Below are positions 26,521 through 35,328 of a stretch of DNA of 64,000 bases, one piece after another (position 1 is the first letter of the stretch; each line of letters begins with the position of its first letter). This DNA comes from JAXMHN01 sp964578605. Its GTDB lineage: Bacteria > Verrucomicrobiota > Verrucomicrobiia > Limisphaerales > SIBE01. Made by a program: the position numbers and the translations under genes. Under the pieces are notes generated by a model, which did no database searches, was not told the origin of the DNA, and saw only the letters and a list, made by a program, of their open reading frames with translations. The stretch covers positions 1 to 64,000 of the forward strand of contig CAZODO010000019.1 of NCBI GenBank assembly GCA_964578605.1, read 5' to 3'.

Positions 26521-27510
26521 ATGCGAAAACCCGAACGACCAACCAGTCTCCTGGGATTCAAGCGAAGGCCGAAGAACCGGCGCTTCGAACGCGAGCACTT
26601 GCTCGACGTCAAGATCGAATCCCGCCAGCGCCGAGCCTTGCGCTTTCGGTTGCTCGGCAAGCTGGTGACCGGCTGCTTGGGCATCGTGGCTTTCCTTGCC
26701 GCCGCTTGGTTTGGCACCCATTGGCTCCTGGACCGGGCCGTCTTCAAAAACCCGGCCTTCGCGGTCCAGGCGATCGATATCGAAACGAACGGTCTGCTCC
26801 CCAAGACACTCATTCGCACCTGCGCAGGCGTGCAGATTGGCGACAATCTGATGGCCCTCGATCTCAACCGCATTCAGCGGGATCTCGAGTTTCTGCCCTG
26901 GATCCGCAGCGCGGCCGTCGAGCGGGTCCGCCCGCACATGCTGAGAATCCGAGTGATCGAGCGCGAGCCCATTGCTCAAACGAGCCTCTTTGAGCCGGGC
27001 GGCCCGGATGGCGGGATGCAGACGGTCGTCTTTTATTTCGATGCGGACGGCTACGTGATGCTGCCGCTGGAGGCTCATCGGCTGGAGGCTGCGGCCAGCG
27101 GCTTTGATGGCCTGCCGGTGTTGACCGGGGTGGCGGGGGCGCAATTACTCCCGGGGCGGCCGGTGGAATCGCAGCAGATCCAGGCCGCCTTGCGCCTGGT
27201 GGTTGAGTTTGGACGGTCGCCGATGTTCGGGCTGGCCGATCTCAAGTCGGTGGACCTCTCCGTCCCCTGCCTCCTCCAGGCGGCCACGGGGCAGGGCGCG
27301 GCCATCACGTTCGGCCTGAGCAAGCTTGACCTGCAGCTTCGCCGCTGGCGTTTGGTGCACGATTTTGCGTCCAGCACGGGCCGGCGCCTGGCCTCGCTGG
27401 ATTTGTCCGTCTCGAACAATGTCCCGGCCCGGTGGCGGGAACTCTCTGGAGCTCCTCCACCCCAGCCCGCGCCGGCCAAACCCTCTCCCTACAGGAAAAA
27501 GCATGTTTAA
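26521..27510 (+). CDS. ftsQ: Cell division protein FtsQ
   Basis: 329 residues: a basic cytoplasmic N-terminal part (1-43), one membrane helix (about 44-66, GKLVTGCLGIVAFLAAAWF), a POTRA-like domain (about 75-150, with VQAIDIETNGLLPKTLIRTCAGVQIGDNL and a strand LRIRVIEREPIAQ) and a C-terminal beta region. FtsQ/DivIB proteins link early and late divisome parts through FtsL and FtsB. Sequence is divergent but the topology and the position between ddl and ftsA make the call firm. It overlaps ftsA by 8 bp. Confidence 0.85.
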   Translation: MRKPERPTSLLGFKRRPKNRRFEREHLLDVKIESRQRRALRFRLLGKLVTGCLGIVAFLAAAWFGTHWLLDRAVFKNPAFAVQAIDIETNGLLPKTLIRTCAGVQIGDNLMALDLNRIQRDLEFLPWIRSAAVERVRPHMLRIRVIEREPIAQTSLFEPGGPDGGMQTVVFYFDADGYVMLPLEAHRLEAAASGFDGLPVLTGVAGAQLLPGRPVESQQIQAALRLVVEFGRSPMFGLADLKSVDLSVPCLLQAATGQGAAITFGLSKLDLQLRRWRLVHDFASSTGRRLASLDLSVSNNVPARWRELSGAPPPQPAPAKPSPYRKKHV

Positions 27511-28729
27511 CAGCTCCTCCATCATTGTCGGGCTCGATATTGGGACGTCGAAAGTCTGCGCCACCGTCGGCGAATTGAGCGAGGGCGGCGCCCTGAACAT
27601 CATCGGCATCGGGCAGGCCAAGTCCCGGGGCGTTCGCAAAGGCGAGATTATCGACTCCGCCACCACCGCGGAAGATGTCCGCAATGCCATTGTCGAAGCC
27701 GAGCAGATGGCCGACGTCGAAATCCGCAGCGTCTACCTCGGCGTGACCGGCGGCCATGTCCGCGGGTTCAGCAATCGCGGGTTCCACCCCGTGGTCTCCA
27801 ATGACCGGGAGATTATGGAGGAAGACGTGCGGGACGTGATCAAGAACGCCAAGACGATCAACCTTTCGGCGGAAAACCGCGTGGTCCATGTGATCCGCCA
27901 GCATTTTCTCGTCAATGGCCAGGAAGGGGTCCGCAACCCGGTCGGGATGGTGGGCAGCCGGATCGAGGTCGACGTCCATGTGGTGCATGGCAATCTCAAC
28001 CGATTGCAGAACCCCATCCGTGCCGTCAAAGGCTTACAGATCGAGGTGGAGGATATCGTGTTTACCGGGCTGGCATCCGCCCTGGCGCTCCTCAACAGCC
28101 AGCAGAAGGAACTGGGCGCCCTCGTGATCGATCTCGGCGGCGGCACGACGGAATTCGTGGTCTACGCCGACGGGACGATCAAGCACACCGGCGTGCTCGC
28201 CGTGGGAGGTGACCACATTTCCAATGATCTCGCTTACGGCTTGAAGATCGCCCTCAGCCGGGCGGAGCGGCTCAAGATCGATCACGGCTCGGCTCTGGTG
28301 AAACCGGAGGCCAAAGGCCGCACCATCCCGCTCACCAACGACCATGGCTTGCCCGAACGGTCCATCAACCTGGAGCACCTTCACCGGATCATGTCGCTCC
28401 GGGTCGAGGAGATCTTCGAACTCATTGCCCAGGAACTCCAAGCCGCCGCGCTGCTCCATCGCATTCGCGCGGGTGTCTTTTTGTGTGGCGGCGGCGCCCA
28501 CATCCCCGGCGTCCAGGAGCTCGCCCGCGACATCTTCGAGATGCCGACTTCCGTCGGAAAGACCAATTGCCTGAGCGGGCTGCGCTCCGCCCTCGAAGAG
28601 CCCGAGTTCGCCGCCAGCATTGGACTCGTCAAGTTCGGCTCGTTCGAGCAGCAGAAAAGGATGGCTGGCCGAGGCTCTTTCGCCAGCGGCATCAAACAGA
28701 CCCTTCACCAGTTTTTCCACCGGTCCTGA
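27503..28729 (+). CDS. ftsA: Cell division protein FtsA
   Basis: 408 residues from the ATG at 27503, preceded by AGGAAA; the frame is open upstream inside ftsQ. Actin-like fold motifs: phosphate-1 loop IVGLDIGTSKVCATVGEL, the SHS2 (1C) domain with YLGVTGGHVRGFSNRG, phosphate-2 VIDLGGGTTEFVVY and the adenosine loop VFLCGGGAHIPGV. A basic, aromatic C-terminal tail (TLHQFFHRS) resembles the membrane-targeting amphipathic helix. FtsA ties FtsZ filaments to the membrane. It lies 27 bp before ftsZ. Confidence 0.94.
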   Translation: MFNSSSIIVGLDIGTSKVCATVGELSEGGALNIIGIGQAKSRGVRKGEIIDSATTAEDVRNAIVEAEQMADVEIRSVYLGVTGGHVRGFSNRGFHPVVSNDREIMEEDVRDVIKNAKTINLSAENRVVHVIRQHFLVNGQEGVRNPVGMVGSRIEVDVHVVHGNLNRLQNPIRAVKGLQIEVEDIVFTGLASALALLNSQQKELGALVIDLGGGTTEFVVYADGTIKHTGVLAVGGDHISNDLAYGLKIALSRAERLKIDHGSALVKPEAKGRTIPLTNDHGLPERSINLEHLHRIMSLRVEEIFELIAQELQAAALLHRIRAGVFLCGGGAHIPGVQELARDIFEMPTSVGKTNCLSGLRSALEEPEFAASIGLVKFGSFEQQKRMAGRGSFASGIKQTLHQFFHRS

Positions 28730-28756
28730 GTTCCTCAACCCACTTCCGCCACCGCC

Positions 28757-30133
28757 ATGAGCTCCACCCTTTTGAGTCCGACTTCCGAAACAAACGGAAC
28801 CTCCGATGTTGTGCAGCCGGCCGTTGCCACGCCCGCCCCACCCAGGCCCCTCACCATTCGCATCGTTGGCTTGGGCGGCGCGGGGAGCAACGCCGTCGCC
28901 CACATGGCCAAGACCGGCCTCCAGGAACTCCGCCCCGTCGCTCTGCACACCAACGCCCGCATCCTCGAAATGACGTCCGCCCCGGATAAGATCCTGCTCG
29001 GCGGCGACCTGACCCATGGATTGGGCGCCGGCGGCGACCCCAGCCTCGGCCGGGCCGCGGCAGAACACGGAGGATCCGTCCTGAAAAGCCTTTGCCAGGA
29101 GGTCGATTTGCTCTTCGTCGTCACGGGCCTCGGCGGCGGAACCGGCACCGGTGTCGCCCCGGTCCTGGCGCGGATGGGAAAGGAATCCGGCGCGCTGGTG
29201 ATCGGCCTGGCGACGCTGCCCTTCGATGACGAAGGCGCGCGCCGGCGGCGCCAGGCTCAGCAAGGCCTGGACGAGTTGCGCGCCGCTGCCGACGCCGTGA
29301 TCTGTCTGCCCAACCAAAAGCTCTTTCGCATCGTCGATGAAAATACCAGCGTTCTGGATGGCCTGAACAAGACCAACGAACTCCTCGCGCAAGGCATCCA
29401 GGGCATCTGGCAGATGCTCACCCGGCCCAGCTTGATCCATGTCGATTTCGCCGATCTCCGCGCTGTCTTGAGGGATCAGCATGTCGAAGCCTGCTTCGCC
29501 TGCGTGGAAGCCCAAGGCGAGGCGCGCTCCCGTGAAGTGATTGAACAACTGCTGGCTTCGCCCCTCCTGGACGACGGCCAGGCGCTGGCGGAGGCCGATG
29601 CCGTGCTCATTAGCCTTTTCGGCGGACCGGACTTGTCCTTGGCCGATGTCAGGAAAGTCATGGAGGAAATCAACCGGCGCACCGAGAATGCCCATGTCAT
29701 CATGGGCGCCAGTGTCACCGAGGAAATGCGCGGCCGCCTCGGCCTCACGCTGGTCGCTTCCCGCAAGAACCCGGTGCCCGATCCGCGCGCGCTCCCGTCC
29801 CATCGATCCTCCCCGCAAGACGGCGACGCCCAGCCACTGGCCTCCGAGGGTGGGGATCTGGGCAGCCGGCTTCTCGAAACCTCCGTTCCCATGTGCGGCG
29901 CCTCGCGCTTCGTGCCACCCCCGCCGTCCACAGGGCACGAGATGAATGTCGTTCTGGGTTTGAACGCGAGCGGCACCCGCCCCGGAGCCAACCCGCCGCG
30001 GCGGTTGCAGCAGGGGAACCTGCCGCTCGAAATTGTGTCGAAAGGCCGCTTCGAAAAGAGCCATCCCACCATTCACCGCGGCGAAGACCTGGATATCCCC
30101 ACCTACGTCCGCCGCGGCATTCCGTTGAACTGA
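28757..30133 (+). CDS. ftsZ: Divergent cell division GTPase FtsZ
   Basis: 458 residues. The N-terminal Gly-rich loop is IRIVGLGGAGSNAVAHM, the tubulin signature is intact (GGGTGTG, 126-132), and the C-terminal peptide LDIPTYVRRG (445-454) fits the conserved site that binds FtsA. Several normally invariant positions differ: the NTD motif of the second loop reads HTN (64-66), and the T7 loop NVDFAD reads HVDFAD (228-233), keeping both Asp residues but losing the Asn. A 30-residue Ser/Thr/Pro-rich N-terminal extension and a 110-residue linker before the C-terminal peptide are present. FtsZ polymerises with GTP to mark the division site. As last gene of the cluster after ftsA, its identity is firm, but its GTP contacts may be altered. 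Confidence 0.9.
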   Translation: MSSTLLSPTSETNGTSDVVQPAVATPAPPRPLTIRIVGLGGAGSNAVAHMAKTGLQELRPVALHTNARILEMTSAPDKILLGGDLTHGLGAGGDPSLGRAAAEHGGSVLKSLCQEVDLLFVVTGLGGGTGTGVAPVLARMGKESGALVIGLATLPFDDEGARRRRQAQQGLDELRAAADAVICLPNQKLFRIVDENTSVLDGLNKTNELLAQGIQGIWQMLTRPSLIHVDFADLRAVLRDQHVEACFACVEAQGEARSREVIEQLLASPLLDDGQALAEADAVLISLFGGPDLSLADVRKVMEEINRRTENAHVIMGASVTEEMRGRLGLTLVASRKNPVPDPRALPSHRSSPQDGDAQPLASEGGDLGSRLLETSVPMCGASRFVPPPPSTGHEMNVVLGLNASGTRPGANPPRRLQQGNLPLEIVSKGRFEKSHPTIHRGEDLDIPTYVRRGIPLN

Positions 30134-30298
30134 GCGACTGCCCACGGTGGGGCAGGGCGGACCGTGTTCCACCGGGGCAGGCTATCCTCTCAGACCTTTG
30201 AGCTGCCGGGGGGCCAAGACCTGAACCAGACGAGGCGCGACGTTTTCGGCGCGCCCGTTTTCCCGCACAAACCCTGGGAAACCGGGCTCATCCTTCCG

Positions 30299-30408
30299 GA
30301 TATAACACGTATTTAACACGTATTTAACACGTATTTAACAGGTATATAACACGTCGCTGGAACGTGTTAAATACCTGTTATATCCGAGTGATAACCCTGT
30401 GAAATACG
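30299..30408. repeat. 11-bp repeat array B, inverted halves
   Basis: Ten units of exactly 11 bp: GATATAACACG, TATTTAACACG twice, TATTTAACAGG, TATATAACACG, a degenerate central unit (30354-30364), then TGTTAAATACC, TGTTATATCCG and two degenerate units. The two halves are inverted copies: GATATAACACG followed by TATTTAACACG on the left matches the complement of TGTTAAATACC followed by TGTTATATCCG on the right with few differences. The unit is the same as in array A, 28 kb away. It lies between the convergent ends of ftsZ and the HpnA-like gene; a 430-bp stretch here holds no gene. It may also work as a bidirectional terminator-like hairpin. Confidence 0.87.
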
Positions 30409-30563
30409 GAAGCCCCCGGGCCTTTGCTCCCGTCGGCCAAGCGATCGCGCAACGCCCTCCGCCTTCCTCCGGCAAGTCCGGTCCGGCAAATGCCAATCCA
30501 CCGAGCCAGCGGCACCCCCGCGAGCCATCGGCCGTCAGGCCGGCCCGGCCATCCGATCCTGCG

Positions 30564-31601
30564 CTAGGAAACCTTGGCGGCGCCGCCCGGCATTCGGGTG
30601 CGGACGTGTCCGTTAGCGCGGAACCATGCGATCGCATCCGAGAACGCCTGGCGCGGGGGCGTTTGGGGCAGGCTGAGTTCGCGAATCGCCTTGGCCGGCG
30701 TGAAGAACATTTTGTATTTGGCCATTCGAACGCCAGCGAGGGGAGCCTTGGGCGGGCGGCCCGTGACGCAGGCCATGGCTTCGTTGACATACGCAGCGGC
30801 CAGGGCGACCCCGTAGGGGATGCGCATCCGGGGAGCCGGGAGTCCGGTGAGTTCAGCCAGCACCTCGAGCGTTTCGCGCATGGTCCAGTTCCCATCCGAA
30901 TGGCCGAGGATGTAGCGCTCGCCGAGACGCCCCTTCTCCGCGGCGAGGATGTGCCCTCGGACCACATCGCGGACATGGACCCAGTTGAGCCCCGTGTCGA
31001 CGTATCCGGGCATGGCGCCGTTGATGAAATCGACGATCAACTTGCCCGTGGGCGTTGGTTTGGAGTCGCGCGGCCCGACGGGGGCGGAGGGATTGACAAT
31101 GACGATGGGGAGCCCTCTTGAAGCGAGTTCCTTGGCCACACATTCCGCCTGCCACTTGGAACGCTTGTAGTGATTGGACATCTGCGCCTCGGAAACGGGC
31201 GCGGACTCGTCGGTGGGGGCGATCTGTCCATCGACCTGTTTGGGAAGGCCGATGCACCCCACGGTGCTGGTGTAAACGATCCGCGAGCACCCGGCCTCGG
31301 CCGCCGCTTCGAGGACGTGCCGGGTGCCTTGCACATTTGCGGCATACATCGGCTGATAATCGCGGAGCCAAAGGTGATAACTCGCCGCCACGTGAAAACA
31401 CCAGTCGCAACCCTGCAGGCCCTGGGCGAGGTTGGCGGAGTCTTCCAGGCTGCCTTCGATCCGTTCGCAGCGCGCCCCGTTCAGGCCGGCGCAGGGACTT
31501 CCCGCCCGGACCAGGGCACGGACCTCGTGGCCTTGCGCCTCGAGTTCGTGAACAAGGTTTGCGCCGATGAAACCGGATGCGCCCGTCACAAAACATTTCA
31601 T
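30564..31601 (-). CDS. hpnA: HpnA-like NAD-dependent sugar epimerase
   Basis: 345 residues, an extended short-chain dehydrogenase. Rossmann motif TGASGFIGANL (6-16), HVAASYHLWLRDY (70-82), catalytic Tyr145 and Lys149 in HYKRSK, and the run VNPSAPVGPRDSKPTPTGK closely follow the pattern of hopanoid-associated sugar epimerase HpnA, as do LNWVHVRDVVRGH and GERYILG. HpnA homologues are usually found with hopanoid synthesis genes; none is adjacent here. The family also resembles dihydroflavonol 4-reductases, which is the main alternative. It is convergent with the dcw cluster and divergent from the TPR gene. Confidence 0.8.
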   Translation of the reverse strand: MKCFVTGASGFIGANLVHELEAQGHEVRALVRAGSPCAGLNGARCERIEGSLEDSANLAQGLQGCDWCFHVAASYHLWLRDYQPMYAANVQGTRHVLEAAAEAGCSRIVYTSTVGCIGLPKQVDGQIAPTDESAPVSEAQMSNHYKRSKWQAECVAKELASRGLPIVIVNPSAPVGPRDSKPTPTGKLIVDFINGAMPGYVDTGLNWVHVRDVVRGHILAAEKGRLGERYILGHSDGNWTMRETLEVLAELTGLPAPRMRIPYGVALAAAYVNEAMACVTGRPPKAPLAGVRMAKYKMFFTPAKAIRELSLPQTPPRQAFSDAIAWFRANGHVRTRMPGGAAKVS

Positions 31602-31725
31602 GCTGCCTCGTACTTGGGCTGGAAGAGGAAGGGTGGCAATCCAAATCGGGGCGATGGGGGTTTCGCTTAGGAAACGGCCGGAAATCTGCTGAGACGCTCT
31701 TGACTTGAAAACCCGTTATGTAATC

Positions 31726-32157
31726 ATGCGATTCCAGCGTATGCCGAAGAAAAGCTCTTTTCGAAAAAAGCTAACCCGCCATGAGCAACGCGATCTGGAT
31801 ATCGAGATCACCTTTATGGAAGGTGTGGTCCAACGAGACCCGGGTTACGTGGAGGCGCTGCAGATTTTGGGGGACGATTACACGCGCCGCGGCCGATTTG
31901 ATGATGGTCTGAAAGTGGACGAGAGGCTCGCGCAATTGCGGCCGGACGATTCCCTGGTGCTCTACAATTTGGCCTGCAGCTACTCGCTGACGGACCAGGT
32001 CGACCAGGCTCTATCGGCACTGGAAAGCGCGCTGAAAATGGGTTACCGGGATTTCAAATGGCTCGCCGAAGATCCGGATCTGCGGAATGTCCGGCGCCAT
32101 CCCCTGTTCCAGAAGATCCGGGCCAAGCTGCGCACCATGCAGACCCACGTTCGCTAG
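31726..32157 (+). CDS. TPR-repeat protein
   Basis: About 143 residues from the ATG at 31726; starts at 31705 (TTG) and 31741 (ATG) are also possible and none has a clear ribosome-binding site. Two to three tetratricopeptide helices pairs are visible (GYVEALQILGDDYTRRGRFDDGLKVDERL, then DSLVLYNLACSYSLTDQVDQALSALESAL), followed by a C-terminal stretch typical of bacterial TPR proteins (FKWLAEDPDLRNVRRHPLFQKI). There is no signal peptide; likely a cytoplasmic adapter. The following gene, mtnA, starts 41 bp after it. Confidence 0.75.
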   Translation: MRFQRMPKKSSFRKKLTRHEQRDLDIEITFMEGVVQRDPGYVEALQILGDDYTRRGRFDDGLKVDERLAQLRPDDSLVLYNLACSYSLTDQVDQALSALESALKMGYRDFKWLAEDPDLRNVRRHPLFQKIRAKLRTMQTHVR

Positions 32158-32198
32158 TCTTCCTTTTCCCTTCCGGCCAGCGCGCGCCGGTTCCAGGC

Positions 32199-33308
32199 AT
32201 GAATGTCCATATCGGCAGGCGTAAGCGTCACTTCAGGACCGTTCGGTTTGACCCCGCACAAAACGCCGTCTTGCTCATCGAGCAACGACTCCTTCCGCAC
32301 GAGTTCAAAGTCGTCGCCGCCCCGACGTTCCGCGACACCGCGCGCGCCATCCGCGATATGGTGGTGCGCGGGGCCGGAGCCATCGGCGCCACGGCTGCGT
32401 ATGGGCTTGCCCAGGGCGCGCGCGCGTTCCGGGGACGCGGGTTGGCGGCGTTCGAACGCCATGTCGATCGCGTCTTTGAAACGCTGAAATCGGCGCGGCC
32501 CACAGCCATTGATCCCGTCAATGCCATGCGCACGGTGCGCTTGGCCATGCGCCGCGGGCAGACGGTCGAAGAACAACAGGGGCTCGCGGTCCAAGCGGCC
32601 CAGCAGTTCGCCGAGGACGACGTGGAGCATTGCCGGGCCATCGGCCAGCATGGGCTTCCGCTCATCGGGCACGGCATGAATGTCCTGACCCACTGCAATG
32701 CGGGCTGGCTTGCTTTCGTCGATATCGGCTCCGCGACCGCTCCGCTCTATGCGGCGCAGGCCGAAGGAAGATGCTTCCATGTGTGGTGTTCGGAAACGCG
32801 TCCGCGTTGCCAAGGGGCAACGCTCACAGCATGGGAGTTGGCGAACCAGGGGGTGTCCCACCAGGTGATTGCCGATAATGCCGCCGGGTTGCTGATGCAG
32901 CGCGGCCAGGTGGACCTGGTGATCGTGGGCAGCGACCGCGTGCTGGGGCGCACCGGAGACGTGGCCAACAAGATTGGCACCTACACGCGCGCGGTGCTGG
33001 CGGACCGGCATCGAATCCCGTTCTATGTCGCCATTCCGCTTTCGACGCTTGACTGGGCGCTCACGGATGGCGGCCAGATCCCGATCGAAGAACGCGATGC
33101 CGGCGAGGTCCTGGGCGCGTGGGGTGTCACGGCGGAAGGGAAGCGCACGCAAGTGCGGGTGGCCAACGCGTCCAGCGGCGCTTTCAATCCGGGCTTTGAT
33201 GTCACCCCCGCCGAATTGGTCACCGGCATTATTACGCCCGCCGGCTTGTTCAAGCCCAAGGACCTCTGGCGACACCGGCGACAGCTGGGCTGGAGCGAAG
33301 CCGCGTGA
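32199..33308 (+). CDS. mtnA: S-methyl-5-thioribose-1-phosphate isomerase
   Basis: 369 residues from the ATG at 32199, giving the family-type start with IRF-like strand FRTVRFDPAQNAVLLIEQRLLP; the frame is open to 32058. Conserved parts: RDMVVRGAGAIGATAAYGLA, the catalytic Cys in THCNAG, the GSDRVLGRTGDVANKIGTY segment containing the catalytic Asp, and FNPGFDVTPAELVTGIITPAG at the end. MtnA converts methylthioribose-1-phosphate to methylthioribulose-1-phosphate in methionine salvage. The paralogous eIF2B-like ribose-1,5-bisphosphate isomerases are the main alternative. No other salvage gene is in the window. Confidence 0.9.
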   Translation: MNVHIGRRKRHFRTVRFDPAQNAVLLIEQRLLPHEFKVVAAPTFRDTARAIRDMVVRGAGAIGATAAYGLAQGARAFRGRGLAAFERHVDRVFETLKSARPTAIDPVNAMRTVRLAMRRGQTVEEQQGLAVQAAQQFAEDDVEHCRAIGQHGLPLIGHGMNVLTHCNAGWLAFVDIGSATAPLYAAQAEGRCFHVWCSETRPRCQGATLTAWELANQGVSHQVIADNAAGLLMQRGQVDLVIVGSDRVLGRTGDVANKIGTYTRAVLADRHRIPFYVAIPLSTLDWALTDGGQIPIEERDAGEVLGAWGVTAEGKRTQVRVANASSGAFNPGFDVTPAELVTGIITPAGLFKPKDLWRHRRQLGWSEAA

Positions 33309-33357
33309 TGGCTCAGGGCAAGCCCCGATCGTAACCGGCTGTGGACGCTCTGACGCG

Positions 33358-35328
33358 CTAGGCCCGGGCCGGAGCGGCCAGTTCATCCTCGCCACCCTCG
33401 CGCAGGGCGGTGCTTCGGGGTTGGTTCCGGAAGCTTCGCCAATAGCGGGCAGGGAGCATCGTGAGGGCGATCAGGAGCAATTGGCTGATGACAAACGCGA
33501 CCAGCCAATTGAAGGCCCTGTCCATAAATCCGTAGGCGTGCAGTCCCACGCCCAGCATGTTCACGCCAAACCAGGAGAAACTCGTGACCACGTTGCCGAA
33601 GATCGTCAGGGCCATCAATCCGCGCTCCCCGATCATTCCGCCCCAACGGGCGTGAAGGATAATCGCGCACCAAATAACGATGAGCAGAGCGCCGTTTTCC
33701 TTGGGATCCCAACCCCAGAACCGGCCCCAGGATTGGTCGGCCCAGATCCCGCCGAGGATGGTGCCGACAAAGCTGAACAGCGTGGCAAAACAGATGATGC
33801 CGTAGACCATTCGCGAGAGCGCCTTCGCTGTCACGGCGCTCAAGGTTCGAGTGAACGCCCCGCGCAGGACATAGAGAATCGCCAGGAAACCCGCGAAGAA
33901 CATCGCGGAATACCCCGCCGTAATCACCACCACGTGGGTGGCCAGCCAGAAGTTGGTGTCCAGCACGGCGCGGAGCATTTCCATGGTATCGCCGCCGAGG
34001 GCAAGGTGATGCGCAATAATCTGCGTGGTGAACCCCACCGCGGACGAAGCGACAATGCCAATCCCGTCGCGGTAAATGCGCTCCAGGATGATCCCGAGCA
34101 GCACGGCACCCCACCCGACAAAGATCGCGGATGAATACAGGTTGGTCACCGGGGGCCGGCCTTCCAGGAACATCCGGAAAACGAGACCGACCGTGTGGAC
34201 CGCGAAGGCCAAAACCAGCGAGAACCACGCGGCACGCCTGACCCATTCGGAAAGGCGCAGCCAGTAAGCGCATCCCAAAAGGAGCGCCGCAACGTAGATC
34301 ACCATCGCTTTGTAGAAGGGTTCAAGGTGATTAAAGAAATGCTCCCGCCGTCCCTTGTTCAGCTCCGGCATGAGCCCTTTGCCCTTGAGCCATTGCGTGT
34401 ACTCGGCGACGGCGGCGTTGAATTCGGCCGGCTGGGATTTTGCGCAGGCCTCGCCGATCTTCGCAAGCGCGGCCACCGCCGGATGGATCTCAGCAGTGCG
34501 AAGCGATTCGAGCAGGCTGCGTCCGACGTTCTTCCAATCATCCGGCGTGTGTTGGGGCGTCAAAGGCGGCACCAACGCCGGGTAGGCCAGGCTGTCCAAT
34601 TCCTGGTAACGGCGAAAATATTCGACGATGCCCCCCAGTTCCGCTTCGTCACCGCTGTGCCCATGGGCGGTTTGCCTGAGCGCCGGCAAGCTGGATTTCA
34701 GAGCCGCTTCATACAACGCCAATTCACTGGCAAACGTGGCCGGCGATGGCGGAGCCGCGTTGGTGGCCGCGTGGTGCCGGACAAACTCGGCGGTGTCCGC
34801 TGGCTGCAGGCTGTTGCGCAGGCGGTGATAGAGATAAAGGCTGTTATACAGGTGAACCAGGTCTTTCTGGTAGGGCGTCCGTGTTTCAGGGGAGGCCGTC
34901 TTCTCCTGCTCGGCGCGGAAGATGGGGCGGACTTGCTCCTCGATCTTTCCCAGGTGAGGCGCGAGGGCATCGAAGGAAAGGTACTCCATGCCGCTCGAGT
35001 GCACGCCCACCAGGCTCTGCACGTCCGGATGCTGGACGCGAAAGCTGCTGAATCGGTCGGCCTCTTGGGGACGAACCATCAGTTCGAGCAACCACTGCGC
35101 GCTGGAGACGCGCACCTTGGCGTCGTTCGTCACGGTCTGCTTGCCGCGCATGCTCAGGAGAGAATTCCGCGCGACCGAATCCAGCGGTTGCACCCGGCCG
35201 TTCAGCAAGACCGGCAGTTTCCCAAACGCGGCGATATCAAAGCCATTGACCTTTCGCTCCGGTGCGAGCGCGGACAGAATCCAGAGGCCAAACACGCCCA
35301 CGAGAATCCAGGGGAGCCATTTCTTCAT
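33358..35328 (-). CDS. ccsA: Cytochrome c biogenesis protein CcsA with long N-terminal extension
   Basis: 656 residues. After an N-terminal membrane helix (about 4-22) comes a soluble region of about 310 residues including KLPVLLNGRVQPLDSVARNS. The C-terminal half (about 340-632) is the multi-helix haem-handling core with the WWD motif WGRFWGWDPKE (534-544) and His residues at 439-440 and 559. System II CcsA (ResC) exports haem and, with ResB, attaches it to apocytochrome c. The long soluble extension is unlike short Gram-positive CcsA but resembles versions in Bacteroidota and relatives. The start overlaps the resB-like stop by four bases. Confidence 0.9.
   Translation of the reverse strand: MKKWLPWILVGVFGLWILSALAPERKVNGFDIAAFGKLPVLLNGRVQPLDSVARNSLLSMRGKQTVTNDAKVRVSSAQWLLELMVRPQEADRFSSFRVQHPDVQSLVGVHSSGMEYLSFDALAPHLGKIEEQVRPIFRAEQEKTASPETRTPYQKDLVHLYNSLYLYHRLRNSLQPADTAEFVRHHAATNAAPPSPATFASELALYEAALKSSLPALRQTAHGHSGDEAELGGIVEYFRRYQELDSLAYPALVPPLTPQHTPDDWKNVGRSLLESLRTAEIHPAVAALAKIGEACAKSQPAEFNAAVAEYTQWLKGKGLMPELNKGRREHFFNHLEPFYKAMVIYVAALLLGCAYWLRLSEWVRRAAWFSLVLAFAVHTVGLVFRMFLEGRPPVTNLYSSAIFVGWGAVLLGIILERIYRDGIGIVASSAVGFTTQIIAHHLALGGDTMEMLRAVLDTNFWLATHVVVITAGYSAMFFAGFLAILYVLRGAFTRTLSAVTAKALSRMVYGIICFATLFSFVGTILGGIWADQSWGRFWGWDPKENGALLIVIWCAIILHARWGGMIGERGLMALTIFGNVVTSFSWFGVNMLGVGLHAYGFMDRAFNWLVAFVISQLLLIALTMLPARYWRSFRNQPRSTALREGGEDELAAPARA

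Noticed and set aside
28034..30172. 712-codon open frame on the minus strand
   Set aside because: It lies antisense to ftsA and ftsZ and has no recognisable domain; a GC-driven shadow.
33309..34134. Long plus-strand frame after mtnA
   Set aside because: Antisense to ccsA, with no ribosome-binding site or domain.
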